Source: Lachnospiraceae bacterium (GTDB lineage: Bacteria > Bacillota_A > Clostridia > Lachnospirales > Lachnospiraceae). Taken from it: 6,344 bases of DNA. This document shows, in pieces, positions 1 to 5,392 of this stretch. The translations under genes and the position numbers were made by a program. The stretch lies in the NCBI GenBank assembly GCA_024684065.1, contig JAIKXO010000074.1, positions 1 through 6,344 on the forward strand, given 5' to 3'. The notes under the pieces are model-generated. The model was given only the letters and a program-made list of their open reading frames with translations. It was not told where the DNA came from and made no database searches. Every line of letters starts with the position of its first letter. Position 1 is the stretch's first letter.

Positions 1-314
1 TGGTCATACTTCGCCGCATTTCCCTTTGCTTTTTCTATTGGATATTTTCTCTCGTTCTGTTCCATCTTCATGTTTACGATCTCATCTGCATCCAACCCAA
101 GCTTGTCAAGAAGGTCCTGTGTGTAAACAATAACATCTGCCAGTTCTTCCCTTACATGCTGAAGATCATAATCACTGTCGCTCCACTGAAAACACTCCAA
201 AAGCTCAGCTGCTTCGATCACAATAGACTTGGCCAGATTTTCCGGTGAATGGAACTGATCCCAATCCCGATCCTCTGAAAATCTTCTGATACGTTCAATT
301 GTTTCCGGTTTCAT
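1..314 (-). CDS. MazG-like nucleotide pyrophosphohydrolase (3' end outside window)
   Basis: The visible 104 codons encode most of an all-alpha NTP pyrophosphohydrolase of the MazG-like/dCTPase-like superfamily, cytosolic enzymes that hydrolyse (d)NTPs to the monophosphate and PPi for nucleotide-pool cleaning. The metal-binding signature is visible: IEAAELLECFQW at residues 33-44 (ExxE type) and EELADVIVY at residues 56-64 (ExxD type), followed by a helix with KMEQNERKYP near residues 83-92, as is usual in this family. Family members are about 100-120 residues, so only a few C-terminal residues are missing at the left edge. The ATG at 314 has a GGAG ribosome site eight bases upstream (RNA-sense GGAGAA at 326-321). 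The start overlaps the stop of a decayed upstream frame by four bases (ATGA), typical of translational coupling to a former partner gene. The substrate cannot be told from the sequence. Confidence 0.87.
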   Translation of the reverse strand, partial: MKPETIERIRRFSEDRDWDQFHSPENLAKSIVIEAAELLECFQWSDSDYDLQHVREELADVIVYTQDLLDKLGLDADEIVNMKMEQNERKYPIEKAKGNAAKYD

Positions 315-403
315 TCTGCATTCTCCATTTCCGCATACTTTTTTATGTATTTTCTTAAGGCATCATCACATACATAAAGATATGTGCCTTTTACACCGGT
401 TAT
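311..403 (-). pseudogene. C-terminal remnant resembling a DUF2075-type helicase/ATPase
   Basis: Directly upstream of the MazG-like gene, one minus-strand frame reads ITGVKGTYLYVCDDALRKY and then ten more residues to a TGA that overlaps the next ATG. The pattern (T-R-G-x-K-G-x-Y-x-Y-x-x-D) is what I know from the last conserved block of DUF2075 proteins, superfamily 1-like helicases, here with a residue lost near the TRG. Such proteins are, to my recollection, often encoded just before small MazG-like proteins. The frame is closed by a TAG at 406-404 and has no start codon, so it cannot be a functional gene. The stretch before that (RNA-sense 442-407) is a further short open segment ending in LDDLFEG whose origin I cannot identify. 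The reading is inferred from a 30-codon tail and could be coincidental. Confidence 0.5.
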
Positions 404-451
404 CTACCCCTCAAACAGATCATCAAGGGTTATATACCAATGTTAAGTCAC

Positions 452-457
452 ATTATA
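452..457 (-). promoter_or_regulatory. candidate -10 box for the MazG-like gene
   Basis: RNA-sense TATAAT (exact consensus) lies between the terminator of the SDR operon and the MazG-like gene. There is no convincing -35 hexamer 16-18 bp upstream. A start around 445 would give a 130-nt leader that includes the helicase-like remnant. Confidence 0.35.
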
Positions 458-463
458 TCCGTT

Positions 464-486
464 AAAAATGCCAGCTTAAGAGCCTG
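464..486 (-). terminator. weak intrinsic terminator after the SDR gene
   Basis: RNA-sense CAGGCT-CTTA-AGCTGG (486-471) forms a short stem of five pairs out of six, followed after two bases by TTTTT (468-464). It lies about 60 bases past the SDR stop codon, where the end of the yciI-SDR transcript is expected. The stem is short, so termination may be partial. Confidence 0.42.
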
Positions 487-545
487 AAAAATATCATCTC
501 AGCCTTCCATCCATAAAACTACTTCCTGCTTACAACACCTTTTAC

Positions 546-1247
546 TCATGATAAATTCCACCCATTGTCAGCATGATAAATCATCTGATGTGTCATACCG
601 CCATCTATGCAGATATTCTCACCATTGATGAAACCAGCCTTGTCGGAGCACAGGTATAAAACCGCGTTTGCAATATCCAAAGGATTTCCGACTCTTCCAG
701 AAGGCTGCTGGTAAGCATCCGGTCCTTCATAGACCTTATAATCCGTATCAATCCATCCGGGTGAAACTGAATTAACTCTCACCTTCCCGGCAAGGCTCAT
801 CATAAGTGCGTGGGTAAGTGCGGATATTCCACCCTTGGCAGCTGTATAGCTCTCAGTCTGCGCCTGGCTCATCCGGTCTCTGGATGATGAAATGTTTACG
901 ATGGCTGCACCTTCAGCAAAATGCGGTATAAACAGCTTTGTAAGATAGAACGGCGCGGTCACTCCAACAGCAAGAGCATACTGAAAGTCCTCATAACTAC
1001 ACTCATCGATCCCTTTCATCAGCGGAAGGGCATTATTGATCAGAAAGTCGATGTGGTCATACTTCTCTATGACATGCTTTGAAAAGGCCTCCAAAGTCGC
1101 TTTGTCAGAGATATCTCCGACATAATGATCTCCTGCAGCCTTATCGACCACCTCAACCAGAGCCCCTTCTTTCCGGAACTCTTCTGCTATGCATTTTCCT
1201 ATTCCATTTGCTCCGCCGGTAACTACCGCGACTTTATCCCTGAACAT
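546..1247 (-). CDS. SDR family NAD(P)-dependent oxidoreductase
   Basis: A 233-residue classical short-chain dehydrogenase/reductase, a cytosolic Rossmann-fold enzyme that oxidises or reduces an alcohol/carbonyl substrate with NAD(P). The cofactor glycine motif TGGANGIG is at residues 10-17, an NNA motif in FLINNALP near 68-75, the catalytic serine in NISSS (118-122), and the catalytic pair in YTAAK (Tyr134, Lys138). VNSVSPGW at 158-165 and the C-terminal NGENICIDGGM block are family hallmarks. The length is typical (230-260). ATG 1247 is preferred over an in-frame GTG at 1256 because AAGGGG ends eight bases before the ATG, whereas it would abut the GTG. It follows the YciI-like gene after an 18-base gap and so is the second gene of that operon. 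An acidic residue (Asp35) follows the second beta strand, which favours NAD over NADP. The substrate is not predictable; the motifs make the family certain. Confidence 0.93.
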   Translation of the reverse strand: MFRDKVAVVTGGANGIGKCIAEEFRKEGALVEVVDKAAGDHYVGDISDKATLEAFSKHVIEKYDHIDFLINNALPLMKGIDECSYEDFQYALAVGVTAPFYLTKLFIPHFAEGAAIVNISSSRDRMSQAQTESYTAAKGGISALTHALMMSLAGKVRVNSVSPGWIDTDYKVYEGPDAYQQPSGRVGNPLDIANAVLYLCSDKAGFINGENICIDGGMTHQMIYHADNGWNLS

Positions 1248-1265
1248 ACAGACCACCCCTTATGG

Positions 1266-1556
1266 TTATTTCTTCAATGTGTTTGCGATCACAACATTGA
1301 TCGGTTCAACCTCAATCTTCTCCCAAACATCTGCCAGCACATAAGGCTCATTCGCCAGATATTCGTCCAATTCCTTACGGCTCGGAAAGTCCATGACAAG
1401 AGCGGAGCCTTTCATCTTTCCTTCACTGTCCAACAGGCCACCTGCAGTTACTATATGCTCACTGAGCTTCGCCATTCCTTCCAGATGACGAGGACGAACT
1501 TCCATCCTCTTGTCCAGTTTACCGGCACCATCGTAAGCTCTGATCAGAAATTGCAT
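1266..1556 (-). CDS. YciI family (YCII-related) protein
   Basis: A 96-residue protein of the YciI/YCII-related family, small alpha-beta ferredoxin-like dimers of mostly unknown function that sometimes accompany oxidoreductases. The family pattern is visible as an N-terminal beta strand (FLIRAYDG), an RPRHLEGM block with the conserved His24, a central AGGLLDS turn, and a PSRKELDEYLANEPYVLADVW block (residues 58-78) matching the usual 'xPFxxAxxDPY' region. There is an excellent AGGAGG ribosome site (1570-1565) eight bases before the ATG at 1556. It is the first gene of a two-gene operon with the SDR; the short gap suggests the two act on the same compound, which is inference. Its leader carries a strong terminator-like hairpin, so expression is probably controlled after transcription initiation. 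Confidence 0.82.
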   Translation of the reverse strand: MQFLIRAYDGAGKLDKRMEVRPRHLEGMAKLSEHIVTAGGLLDSEGKMKGSALVMDFPSRKELDEYLANEPYVLADVWEKIEVEPINVVIANTLKK

Positions 1557-1575
1557 CTCTACATCCTCCTCTACG

Positions 1576-1624
1576 AAAAAGAAAAAGCATCTAAGTTATT
1601 CTCATAAAAGAATAGCTCAGATGC
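1576..1624 (-). terminator. leader terminator hairpin before the YciI-like gene
   Basis: Two 16-base arms (1624-1609 and 1602-1587) pair almost perfectly in the RNA, with GCATCT/AGATGC at the base, AGCTATTCT against AGAATAACTT higher up (one G.U, one mismatch) and a six-base loop. The stem is followed at once by TTTTTCTTTTT (1586-1576). It sits only six bases before the AGGAGG of the YciI-like gene and there is no minus-strand gene upstream for it to terminate, so it most plausibly attenuates the operon's own leader. Confidence 0.75.
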
Positions 1625-1628
1625 ATTT

Positions 1629-1716
1629 CCGGTAACATATAGCTCTTACAATCCTTGTTCCCGGGCTTGCTTCCATTGCGATACTAATCCTTTATCAAGA
1701 ACAACTATACCTCCGG
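1629..1716 (-). ncRNA. candidate cis-regulatory RNA domain (aptamer-like) of the yciI-SDR leader
   Basis: The RNA from 1716 to 1629 can fold into one closed domain. CCGG (1716-1713) pairs with CCGG (1632-1629), TATAG (1709-1705) with CTATA (1642-1638), and directly continuing, TTGTTC (1704-1699) with GAACAA (1660-1655). Inside lies a GATA...TATC hairpin and an unpaired purine-rich segment around GGAAGCAAGCCCGGG. The domain is followed after four bases by the terminator hairpin. A seven-base sequence, GAGCTAT, occurs both beside the closing helix (1645-1639) and in the 5' arm of the terminator (1618-1612), a possible switching element. I do not recognise it as T-box, SAM, TPP, FMN, purine, lysine, c-di-GMP, ZTP, THF, preQ1 or fluoride type. 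An alternative is a non-switching attenuator, or chance pairing. Confidence 0.45.
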
Positions 1717-1752
1717 ACCCTTAATGGGAATTAACCTAAATCACATTCTCTC

Positions 1753-1781
1753 ATTGTACCATTACACGTACGGAATATAAA
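1753..1781 (-). promoter_or_regulatory. promoter of the yciI-SDR operon
   Basis: RNA-sense TACAAT (1758-1753) as -10 with TTTATA (1781-1776) as -35, 17 bases apart. A start near 1746 would give a leader of about 190 nt containing the folded domain and terminator hairpin. The -10 is good (5/6) and the -35 mediocre (4/6). Confidence 0.5.
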
Positions 1782-1813
1782 GAATAAACAGCATGTTCCG
1801 CCGTTTCAGGTCA

Positions 1814-1933
1814 TTACTCCAATACTTTAAACCATGGAACAACAAGATGTTTTTCTTCTGTTGCAGCTGAGTAAGCTATTATGATGTTTCTTGTACTCTT
1901 TGCCAAACTCAGCCATCTATCCCTCTCTTCAGC
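1814..1933 (-). pseudogene. possible unidentified gene relic
   Basis: Within the gene-poor stretch 1760-2218, one minus-strand frame stays open for 39 codons between a TAG (1936-1934) and a TAA (1816-1814). It reads like protein: an amphipathic RDRWLSLAKSTRNIIIAYSA segment, then an acidic TEEK and a VVPWFKVLE ending. There is no start codon or ribosome site, and the upstream sequence continues in another frame, as after a frameshift. I cannot assign a family. Chance is a real alternative at this length. Confidence 0.25.
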
Positions 1934-1976
1934 CTACCCCATCCAGTCTCAGAGCCTTTACCAGACTCCTCTATTG

Positions 1977-2032
1977 AAAGGGGTTTTTGCCCCTGAAATA
2001 TCTGACATACCTCGTCAGATTCGAGGGCTCCT
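1977..2032. repeat. dispersed repeat, copy A
   Basis: This matches 4841-4898 in the same orientation: AAAGGGGTTTTT(G)CCCCTGAAATA is shared almost exactly, followed by a diverged middle with conserved CT-A-ATA spacing, then CAGATTC-x-A-x-G-x-CTCC. It contains a GGGG/CCCC hairpin (1980-1993) and an overlapping TCTGAC/GTCAGA hairpin. It stands in gene-free DNA with no gene immediately downstream on either strand. Confidence 0.65.
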
Positions 2033-2218
2033 TTTTTGATTCATACAAAAATTGTAATGAGTAGTTGCATGATTATCTACAAACCAAAAATGTTATGATT
2101 CTTGGATTTGTGTTATGTTTAGTTGCGTCATTTTTTGCCATCTGTTTCTCCTTCCTTTTGAAAGTCAACGGTTACAGTCCCGATCACGTTAATAAGCTTT
2201 TCGGCATCGGGAATCCAT
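2033..2218. other. gene-poor stretch after the GNAT gene
   Basis: Together with 1760-1976 this belongs to about 650 bases without a credible intact gene. It holds a plus-strand T-run (2031-2036) and a hydrophobic plus-strand frame without a ribosome site. On the RNA-sense minus strand there is an 18-22 codon frame starting near 2136 after an AAGGAG, too short to support. A seven-base inverted repeat TCCCGAT/ATCGGGA (2178-2184 and 2206-2212) lies just past the GNAT stop, without the T-tract of a terminator. Confidence 0.4.
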
Positions 2219-2698
2219 CTACAAATCATGATAATATGGACAGATATTCTCATAGTGTCCGTCCTTCATCCTGAATCCCCCGGGTATGGTTCCGAGCCGG
2301 CAAAAACCAAGGCGTTCATATAAATGCCTTGCATGGATATTGCTCTCAACGACCGCATTGAACTGAAGGACTCTGAAACCAAGTTCCTTTCCCTTCTTAA
2401 GGCAATGAAGCACCAGCTGTTCCCCGATATGTTTCCCGCGGGCATCGGATGAAACAGCATAACTCGCATTGCAGATATGCCCGCATCTCCCGATATTGTT
2501 AGGATGAATAATATAAAGCCCCAACACTTTACCGTCTTCTTCCGCTACTCCTGTAAAACTCTGGGAAGCAAAGAATTCCGCGCCGCTTTCCATATTCAAT
2601 AATTCTTCCTGCGGAAAAGCAACGCCATCCTCCACAACCTCGTTCCATATTCTTATGATCTCAGCCAGATCATTCTCAGTATATTTTCTTACTGTCAT
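2219..2698 (-). CDS. GNAT family N-acetyltransferase
   Basis: A 159-residue GCN5-related acetyltransferase, a cytosolic enzyme that moves acetyl from acetyl-CoA to an amine. The N-terminal beta1-alpha1 region begins with VRKYTENDLAEIIRIWNEVV. The acetyl-CoA binding motif A is SSDARGKHIGEQLV (83-96), with the R-x-x-x-x-G loop made by Arg87-Gly92. Motif B is NIHARHLYERLGF (120-132). The length is typical of a single-domain GNAT. The acceptor substrate is unknown; the overall layout resembles broad amine or stress-related acetyltransferases. GGAGG (2707-2703) is four bases from the ATG at 2698, slightly close but acceptable. The gene is alone on its transcript and divergent from the C_GCAxxG_C_C gene. 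Confidence 0.9.
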   Translation of the reverse strand: MTVRKYTENDLAEIIRIWNEVVEDGVAFPQEELLNMESGAEFFASQSFTGVAEEDGKVLGLYIIHPNNIGRCGHICNASYAVSSDARGKHIGEQLVLHCLKKGKELGFRVLQFNAVVESNIHARHLYERLGFCRLGTIPGGFRMKDGHYENICPYYHDL

Positions 2699-2806
2699 CT
2701 CTCCTCCATTTTAATTATAAATACCGGGACAGCTGACTAAGAACCATTCCCCGACAGGGCGCATCCATAAGATGCCGCATAGATCGTTATCCCGGAAGCT
2801 GATCGT

Positions 2807-2825
2807 ATTATATTACCGGATTATA
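2807..2825 (-). promoter_or_regulatory. candidate promoter region of the GNAT gene
   Basis: Two exact RNA-sense TATAAT boxes occur 13 bases apart (2825-2820 and 2812-2807), each about 100-120 bases before the GNAT start, but neither has a good -35. The leader would contain an imperfect GCATC/GATGC hairpin around 2760-2778. The -10 of the divergent plus-strand gene is about 60 bp away. Confidence 0.33.
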
Positions 2826-2860
2826 ACATTTGTATAGGAAACGCGCAGATACATAATTCC

Positions 2861-2888
2861 TTAAAAACTGTAAGATCTGTGCTATAAT
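2861..2888 (+). promoter_or_regulatory. promoter of the C_GCAxxG_C_C gene
   Basis: TTAAAA (2861-2866) and TATAAT (2883-2888) are 16 bases apart. The -10 is exact and preceded by TGC, an extended -10. Transcription would start near 2895, leaving a leader of about 85 nt. Confidence 0.6.
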
Positions 2889-2980
2889 ATTCAAAAAAGC
2901 AGTCACCGGTCATCGTGTCATATAAGCGCCGGGTTTCCATAAAAATCATCCTGCACAGGAGCTGCAACGGAGGTTCCGAT

Positions 2981-3439
2981 ATGTCCCGCAGAGAAACAGC
3001 AATGGCTAATTTCATGAAAGGATATAACTGTTCTCAATCGATCGTTTTAGCTTTTTCAGACCTGCTCCGGGTTGATGAGGCTTCCCTCTCAAAGCTTTCA
3101 TCGTCTTTCGGAGGCGGAATGGGAAGGCTGCGGGAGGTATGCGGCTCTGTCAGCGGAATGTTCATGGTAGCCGGACTGTTATATGGCTATGACGGACCTG
3201 AAACCGGACAAATAAAAGCAGCTCATTATGCAAGAATACAGGAACTTGCTCACAGGTTCGAAGAAAGGCATGGATCGATAGTCTGCCGCGAACTGCTGGG
3301 ACTTAGCGTTCGTCATGATGTTCCGGTCCCGGAAGCCAGGACAGACGGATATTATAAGAAACGTCCCTGTCCGGAGATAATAGGAGACGCGGCTGATATT
3401 CTGGAGCAGTTTATAAATGAAAACCCTGTTTTGAGTTAA
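2981..3439 (+). CDS. C_GCAxxG_C_C family (putative redox) protein
   Basis: A 152-residue member of the C_GCAxxG_C_C family, small cytosolic proteins of anaerobes with conserved cysteines that are proposed, not shown, to be redox-active or cofactor-binding. The hallmarks are GYNCSQ (Cys17), the glycine-rich SSFGGGMGRLREVCGSVSG block (Cys54), then Cys102 (SIVCRELLG) and Cys130 (KRPCPEIIGDAA), so all four signature cysteines are present. ATG 2981 is chosen because GGAGG (2969-2973) lies seven bases upstream; an in-frame ATG at 2915 has no such site. No signal peptide or membrane segment is seen. It is the only plus-strand gene and stands alone; its end faces the zinc-ribbon gene 50 bases away, with no clear terminator between them. 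Some relatives sit beside electron-transfer or metal genes, but nothing here gives such context. Confidence 0.9.
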   Translation: MSRRETAMANFMKGYNCSQSIVLAFSDLLRVDEASLSKLSSSFGGGMGRLREVCGSVSGMFMVAGLLYGYDGPETGQIKAAHYARIQELAHRFEERHGSIVCRELLGLSVRHDVPVPEARTDGYYKKRPCPEIIGDAADILEQFINENPVLS

Positions 3440-3489
3440 GGCGCTTTTGTCTTCCTTACAGATGATCTCACGTTTTGGGGATATACGGA

Positions 3490-4821
3490 TCAGTAATCAC
3501 CCTTTGTCCTTTTGAGCTCGGAAAAATCCACGCCGGGCTCATAGTAATCCCCTTCCTGCGCAGCATAAGTATCAGGATCCGTCCGGTGCTGATATACATG
3601 GTCATATCTGGCAGAGGCCTCCACCACACCGTCACTGCCCCGGTATGTATTTACTTCCCTGATCATTTCTGAATTCAGGTTGGCGACACGGGAATGGGAG
3701 GCCGCATTATCTGCTATCATCTGCTGTTGGATATTGCCGGTGTAAGCATTCGTATCCGCGATAATGGCAGATCTTCTCTCCATGGAGGCCATATTCTCCT
3801 GTGCCATATTAAGCTGGGCATTTGAAACAGCGTTTCCTGCCCTCATTTTTTCATTTTCTATGAAAGCATTCATCTGCGCTATGATCTGCTGCATGGCAGG
3901 AAGGTAATCCACGCTCTGATCCACTTTTTCAAATTCCTCCATAAGACCTTCAAAATCTTTTTCCTGCGAAATGCCAAGCAGTTCATACTGCGTTTCCCAG
4001 ACCTTAAACTCAGGACTGCTCCCCGAAAAGCCGCCCATCATATTTAGAATCCCGCCCATGAAGCCATTTAGAAAGGATCCTGCCCGGGTCCCCGGATTCT
4101 GCACACCCTGAGCCATCTGGCTTCTGATACTGAGTACGACCCTTGTTTCCGCCACGGCCATTACCGGAACTCCCTTTGCATTAATGCCTTTGCTGATCCG
4201 CCTCAACCATTTGGGGTGCACCTCTGAAAAACCCGCCTGTCTGCCTGCCTCTATGATGCGGCGCTGCCTTTCCATCTCCTTTTCGTCTTCCGTGTTTTCC
4301 GAGACAGTCCTCAGATTCTGTATCCGGCAGTTTTCATTGACTAAAGCATCCAGGCATTCATCCGCCGTCATAAAGCTTTTTAATCTGAAATAAGACGGAT
4401 TCATCGGATTGATCGGTCCAAAATCCAGCTGTCCCTGCAGTCTCCGATTCATTGCTGCAGGTTCGATATGCCTGTACCGGGAAAGTCCCCTGAAAAAGAT
4501 AAATGCCGAATCATCCGGAGATGTCAGACGGATTTCCGGTACCAACGGATTTCCCATCATATCGATACGGTCCGCCTGCCCGGTGGCTATCCGCCATCCT
4601 GCCGGTACATAGCTTTTAATAATGGGACGGTCTTTAATAAAGTCATCTCCATAAATTGTCATAGGCACAACTGTCCCGTTCCCACGGACAGGAAGCTGTC
4701 CGCCTCCCTCCGCTTCGGGATGCATGATATATTCCGCCCCGCAAAAGCCGCATTTTACTGTCTTACTCATGCCATCCCACCTGATCCCCGCTCCGCAATG
4801 TTTACATATCATATCTTTCAA
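3490..4821 (-). CDS. zinc-ribbon protein of unknown function, 443 residues
   Basis: I do not recognise a named function. The N-terminus is a short zinc ribbon: CKHC at 6-9 and CGFC at 24-27. A low-complexity GGGQ linker is followed by an alpha/beta region (about 50-245) with YVPAGWRI, IFFRG and HPKWLRR. A Gly/Met-rich patch at 246-269 could be a flexible loop or weak membrane-interacting segment. A long predicted helical stretch rich in Ala, Asn, Gln and Met (about 297-392) follows, then an ending with ASARYDHVYQ and a tyrosine-rich YYEPGVDF. No signal peptide is seen, so it is probably cytosolic. I take the TTG at 4821 because AGGAGG (4834-4829) is seven bases upstream; ATG 4812 is too far from it, and ATG 4890 would read through the repeat. 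It follows the XRE gene after 132 bases and may be its target, which is inference. Confidence 0.8.
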   Translation of the reverse strand: MKDMICKHCGAGIRWDGMSKTVKCGFCGAEYIMHPEAEGGGQLPVRGNGTVVPMTIYGDDFIKDRPIIKSYVPAGWRIATGQADRIDMMGNPLVPEIRLTSPDDSAFIFFRGLSRYRHIEPAAMNRRLQGQLDFGPINPMNPSYFRLKSFMTADECLDALVNENCRIQNLRTVSENTEDEKEMERQRRIIEAGRQAGFSEVHPKWLRRISKGINAKGVPVMAVAETRVVLSIRSQMAQGVQNPGTRAGSFLNGFMGGILNMMGGFSGSSPEFKVWETQYELLGISQEKDFEGLMEEFEKVDQSVDYLPAMQQIIAQMNAFIENEKMRAGNAVSNAQLNMAQENMASMERRSAIIADTNAYTGNIQQQMIADNAASHSRVANLNSEMIREVNTYRGSDGVVEASARYDHVYQHRTDPDTYAAQEGDYYEPGVDFSELKRTKGDY

Positions 4822-4828
4822 AACATTA

Positions 4829-4834
4829 CCTCCT
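4829..4834 (-). promoter_or_regulatory. ribosome binding site deciding the TTG start
   Basis: RNA-sense AGGAGG within AAAGGAGGT, seven bases before the TTG at 4821. No ATG lies in frame at a usable distance, so this site is the main reason for choosing a TTG start. Confidence 0.75.
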
Positions 4835-4840
4835 TTATAA

Positions 4841-4898
4841 AAAGGGGTTTTTCCCCTGAAATACCTTATATATATCCTCAGCAGATTCAAAGACTCCG
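4841..4898. repeat. dispersed repeat, copy B, with terminator-like hairpin
   Basis: The second copy of the element at 1977-2032. In RNA sense (minus) it ends in GGGG-AAAAA-CCCC (4856-4844) followed by TTTTT (4843-4839 region), a minimal terminator-like hairpin placed directly before the ribosome site of the zinc-ribbon gene. It carries a TATATATA-containing middle that copy A lacks. The hairpin has only four G-C pairs, so it would be a weak terminator. Confidence 0.6.
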
Positions 4899-4900
4899 TT

Positions 4901-4921
4901 ATCCGGGCAATGAGACCGGAT
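4901..4921 (-). promoter_or_regulatory. inverted repeat in the zinc-ribbon gene leader
   Basis: ATCCGG and CCGGAT arms (4901-4906, 4916-4921) around a nine-base spacer, each flanked by CCGTT on the outer plus-strand side. No T-tract follows, so it is not a terminator; it could be an RNA hairpin or a protein-binding site just downstream of the candidate promoter. Confidence 0.35.
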
Positions 4922-4940
4922 CCGTTGTTTCTTCTATTTT

Positions 4941-4968
4941 ATCATATCCTAAGTTAAAGCATAAACAA
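4941..4968 (-). promoter_or_regulatory. weak candidate promoter of the zinc-ribbon gene
   Basis: RNA-sense TATGAT (4946-4941) with TTGTTT (4968-4963), 16 bases apart; the -35 lies inside the end of the XRE gene. The -10 is 5/6 and the -35 only 3/6. Read-through from the XRE promoter is an alternative. Confidence 0.3.
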
Positions 4969-5307
4969 AAATCCTATATACCCTCTCAGGGATCGACGGG
5001 GTTCTTTCCTCCACTGATCAACCTGCCGATATCGGAACAGACGTTTTAATAATCCCTGTATCCAAACAACAACATCCCCGTCAACGACGAGGATGTCTTC
5101 CATGCTTATATGAAGTATTCTGCTTAAGATTACCAGGTTATCAAGGCTCGGCAGTGACCTTCCGGCCATCCATTTGTAGATCGCCTGTGGATTTTCAAAT
5201 CCCATAGCGCTCTGAACCTCCTTTACCGTATAGCCTTGTTCCTTAAGCAGTCGCTTGATCTGATTACCGGTTTCCTTTTGCTGTATTGACAAATATATTG
5301 GTTCCAT
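4954..5307 (-). CDS. XRE-type helix-turn-helix transcriptional regulator
   Basis: A 117-residue DNA-binding protein. Residues 13-65 form a classical XRE/Cro-CI helix-turn-helix: GNQIKRLLKEQGYTVKEVQSAM, then GFENPQAIYKWMAGRSLPS as the turn and recognition helix, then LDNLVILSRILHISMEDILV. Such repressor-like proteins bind short operators, often their own promoter, as dimers. The tail after VDGD (about 40 residues, basic then hydrophobic, ending GFLFML) is longer than the minimal domain; it may help dimerisation or be a recent extension. AGGAGG (5319-5314) is six bases before the ATG. The promoter at 5364-5392 is overlapped by one arm of an inverted repeat, so autoregulation is possible. The zinc-ribbon gene lies next downstream. 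The targets are unknown; the fold assignment is secure. Confidence 0.9.
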   Translation of the reverse strand: MEPIYLSIQQKETGNQIKRLLKEQGYTVKEVQSAMGFENPQAIYKWMAGRSLPSLDNLVILSRILHISMEDILVVDGDVVVWIQGLLKRLFRYRQVDQWRKEPRRSLRGYIGFLFML

Positions 5308-5363
5308 ACCGCACCTCCTTATTCATCTGTAGCACTATCAAACATATTTTCCGACAGGGAATT

Positions 5364-5392
5364 ATTGTACCAGATAACCGGCATTTTGTCAT
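5364..5392 (-). promoter_or_regulatory. promoter of the XRE regulator gene
   Basis: RNA-sense ATGACA (5392-5387, 5/6 to TTGACA) and TACAAT (5369-5364, 5/6), exactly 17 bases apart, with TGG before the -10 giving an extended -10. It predicts a start near 5357 and a leader of about 50 nt. Confidence 0.65.

Noticed and set aside
1648..1720. Minus-strand frame of 24 codons (GIVVLDKGLVSQWKQAREQG...) in the yciI leader, preceded by GGAGG
   Set aside because: Protein-like but has no start codon in frame; the bases are better explained by the paired arms of the leader fold.
1557..1746. T-box leader
   Set aside because: The AGGGTGGNACCGCG-type antiterminator sequence and the AGTA/specifier elements are absent, and the downstream genes are not amino-acid related.
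1862..2040. Plus-strand frame of about 53 codons starting MMFLVLFAKL
   Set aside because: No ribosome site, and it reads straight through the dispersed repeat; probably the shadow of the minus-strand relic.
2178..2212. Inverted repeat TCCCGAT/ATCGGGA as terminator of the GNAT gene
   Set aside because: Loop of 21 bases and no T-tract on the minus strand, so it does not meet the form of an intrinsic terminator.
2065..2274. Plus-strand 69-codon frame with a hydrophobic, membrane-like segment
   Set aside because: TTG start without a ribosome site, overlaps the end of the well-supported GNAT gene on the other strand, and lacks recognisable similarity.
4822..4890. N-terminal extension of the zinc-ribbon protein from ATG 4890
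   Set aside because: It would translate the dispersed repeat, has no ribosome site, and a good AGGAGG lies just before the TTG at 4821.
4184..5049. Plus-strand frames of 67-193 codons opposite the zinc-ribbon gene
   Set aside because: Shadows of the minus-strand gene and its leader, without ribosome sites or domain signatures.
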